A DNA stretch of 64,000 nucleotides, from NCBI GenBank assembly GCA_942159475.1, contig OW804097.1:59664986-59728985 (forward strand), read 5' to 3'. The notes under the pieces were generated by a model, which was not told where the DNA came from, made no database searches, and worked only from the letters and a program-made list of their open reading frames with translations. Both the position numbers and the translations under genes were made by a program. Shown piece by piece: positions 63,241 through 64,000 of this stretch; position 1 is the stretch's first letter, and each line of letters opens with the position of its first letter. The stretch comes from Sthenelais limicola. Its lineage: Eukaryota > Annelida > Polychaeta > Phyllodocida > Sigalionidae.

Positions 63241-64000
63241 ATACTTCTTACATTTTCTAAATGTTAACATCATTATTCTTAATTTCACCCCCACAGAAAA
63301 TATTGTATCTAAACATTTCATTCAGCCACAAACATTATGCAGCAATACATTGCGTTCGAGAAAAGAGATTATATTTCTGTATCTAGTAAATGAAAATCAG
63401 TTTAAAAATATCTATATTTAAATAACCATCACACAGTCTTGTATCGATCTCATGTCAGACATATTAGGCGGTAATGATTAGTTTTATAAATCATCAGTAT
63501 TCATAATCAATCACTATAATTATTTAGTTCCAGCGAGAAATGTTCATCATTTCCACATCACTTGATCAAACATAAGGACACGCTATTATAATTCAAATTC
63601 CTTAATCAATTAGACAAGCAGACTAGACGAGACAGTTTGAGTTAGTTACCAAATCCATGGAATAATGACGAGATCCGGGATGATATGGTATTTCAATATA
63701 ACTTGCAATGTTGTGTGATATGCACACTTGCTTCTGAAGGTATTTTGTTTCTGATTGAATAATTCTTTTAGAAAATATTCTCCCTCTTTACAGGGCGCAA
63801 CTCAACAATTAACTTTAATCATCACCAACATGAGTAAGCACTAAGATTTAAAGTGTTAACATGGTTGAAAGGAGTATACATGTGTGAGTAAAGCAAGGAG
63901 CGCCTAATTATTCTACTCATCGTGGTTAATCATGACCCAATTATGAACATCAGTCTTCTAATGTCATCACAATTATCTATAATATGGGTAGATTGACTCT
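63241..64000. other. No gene seen
   Basis: AT-rich to the end of the window. No frame of note and no repeat recognised. Confidence 0.45.

Noticed and set aside
1..64000. LTR retrotransposon or endogenous virus
   Set aside because: No long direct terminal repeats, primer-binding site, gag, integrase or envelope-like frames were found. The only RT is of the non-LTR type.
1..64000. tRNA or rRNA genes
   Set aside because: I looked for B-box-like GGTTCGAATCC and conserved rRNA segments on both strands and saw none. A tRNAscan-type search would be decisive.

Overview
The window reads as non-coding, repeat-saturated nuclear DNA of an animal, most likely a marine invertebrate. A mollusc or another lophotrochozoan would fit, but nothing here settles the phylum. 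The base composition is AT-rich. There are no operons and no recognisable tRNA, rRNA or CRISPR. The only long coding sequence is a non-LTR retrotransposon, and almost all other open frames are short, lie inside repeats or low-complexity tracts, or lack an ATG.

Layout. 1-12 kb: fragments of a ~235-bp terminal-inverted-repeat element (called TIR-A here), a hairpin-capped element at 4915-5736, a G/C-rich inverted-repeat element at 5864-6830 and long purine or pyrimidine tracts. 12-29 kb: dense nested miniature elements of at least five families (TIR-A, TIR-B, family 3 with TAGGGG ends, family 4, family 5), several inserted inside one another. 29.9-32.3 kb: two larger TIR elements side by side, one with GCTAAC-repeat ends and one of 1.93 kb containing a higher-order tandem array. 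33.1-36.6 kb: a CR1/Jockey-type LINE, 5'-truncated and with one frameshift, inserted in a TIR-B copy whose two halves are still visible on either side. 37-49 kb: more TIR-A/B copies, minisatellites, two LINE 3' fragments on the minus strand and a hairpin-capped element inside a tandemly amplified TIR-B copy. 49.5-60.1 kb: the only area with plausible host-gene signals, namely a strong splice acceptor leading into a 52-codon open exon at 49512, and two or three candidate exons with good splice sites ending at an AATAAA at 60084. 60-64 kb: further repeat debris.

The most notable pattern is a set of at least four elements (4915-5736, 46021-46397, 53679-53968, 54582-54984) of largely unrelated sequence but the same architecture. 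Each has a 12-14 bp inverted repeat related to TTTATTAYAYRYG, one copy terminal and the other just inside a long (~50 bp arm) hairpin that caps the opposite end. Three of the four also have a second hairpin near the terminal repeat. This matches what is known of non-autonomous Helentron (Helitron2) rolling-circle elements, although no Rep/helicase gene is present here.

Method limits: all repeat families were recognised by eye within this one window. Ends are approximate to a few bases unless both repeats and the TA duplication are cited. No database comparison was possible.
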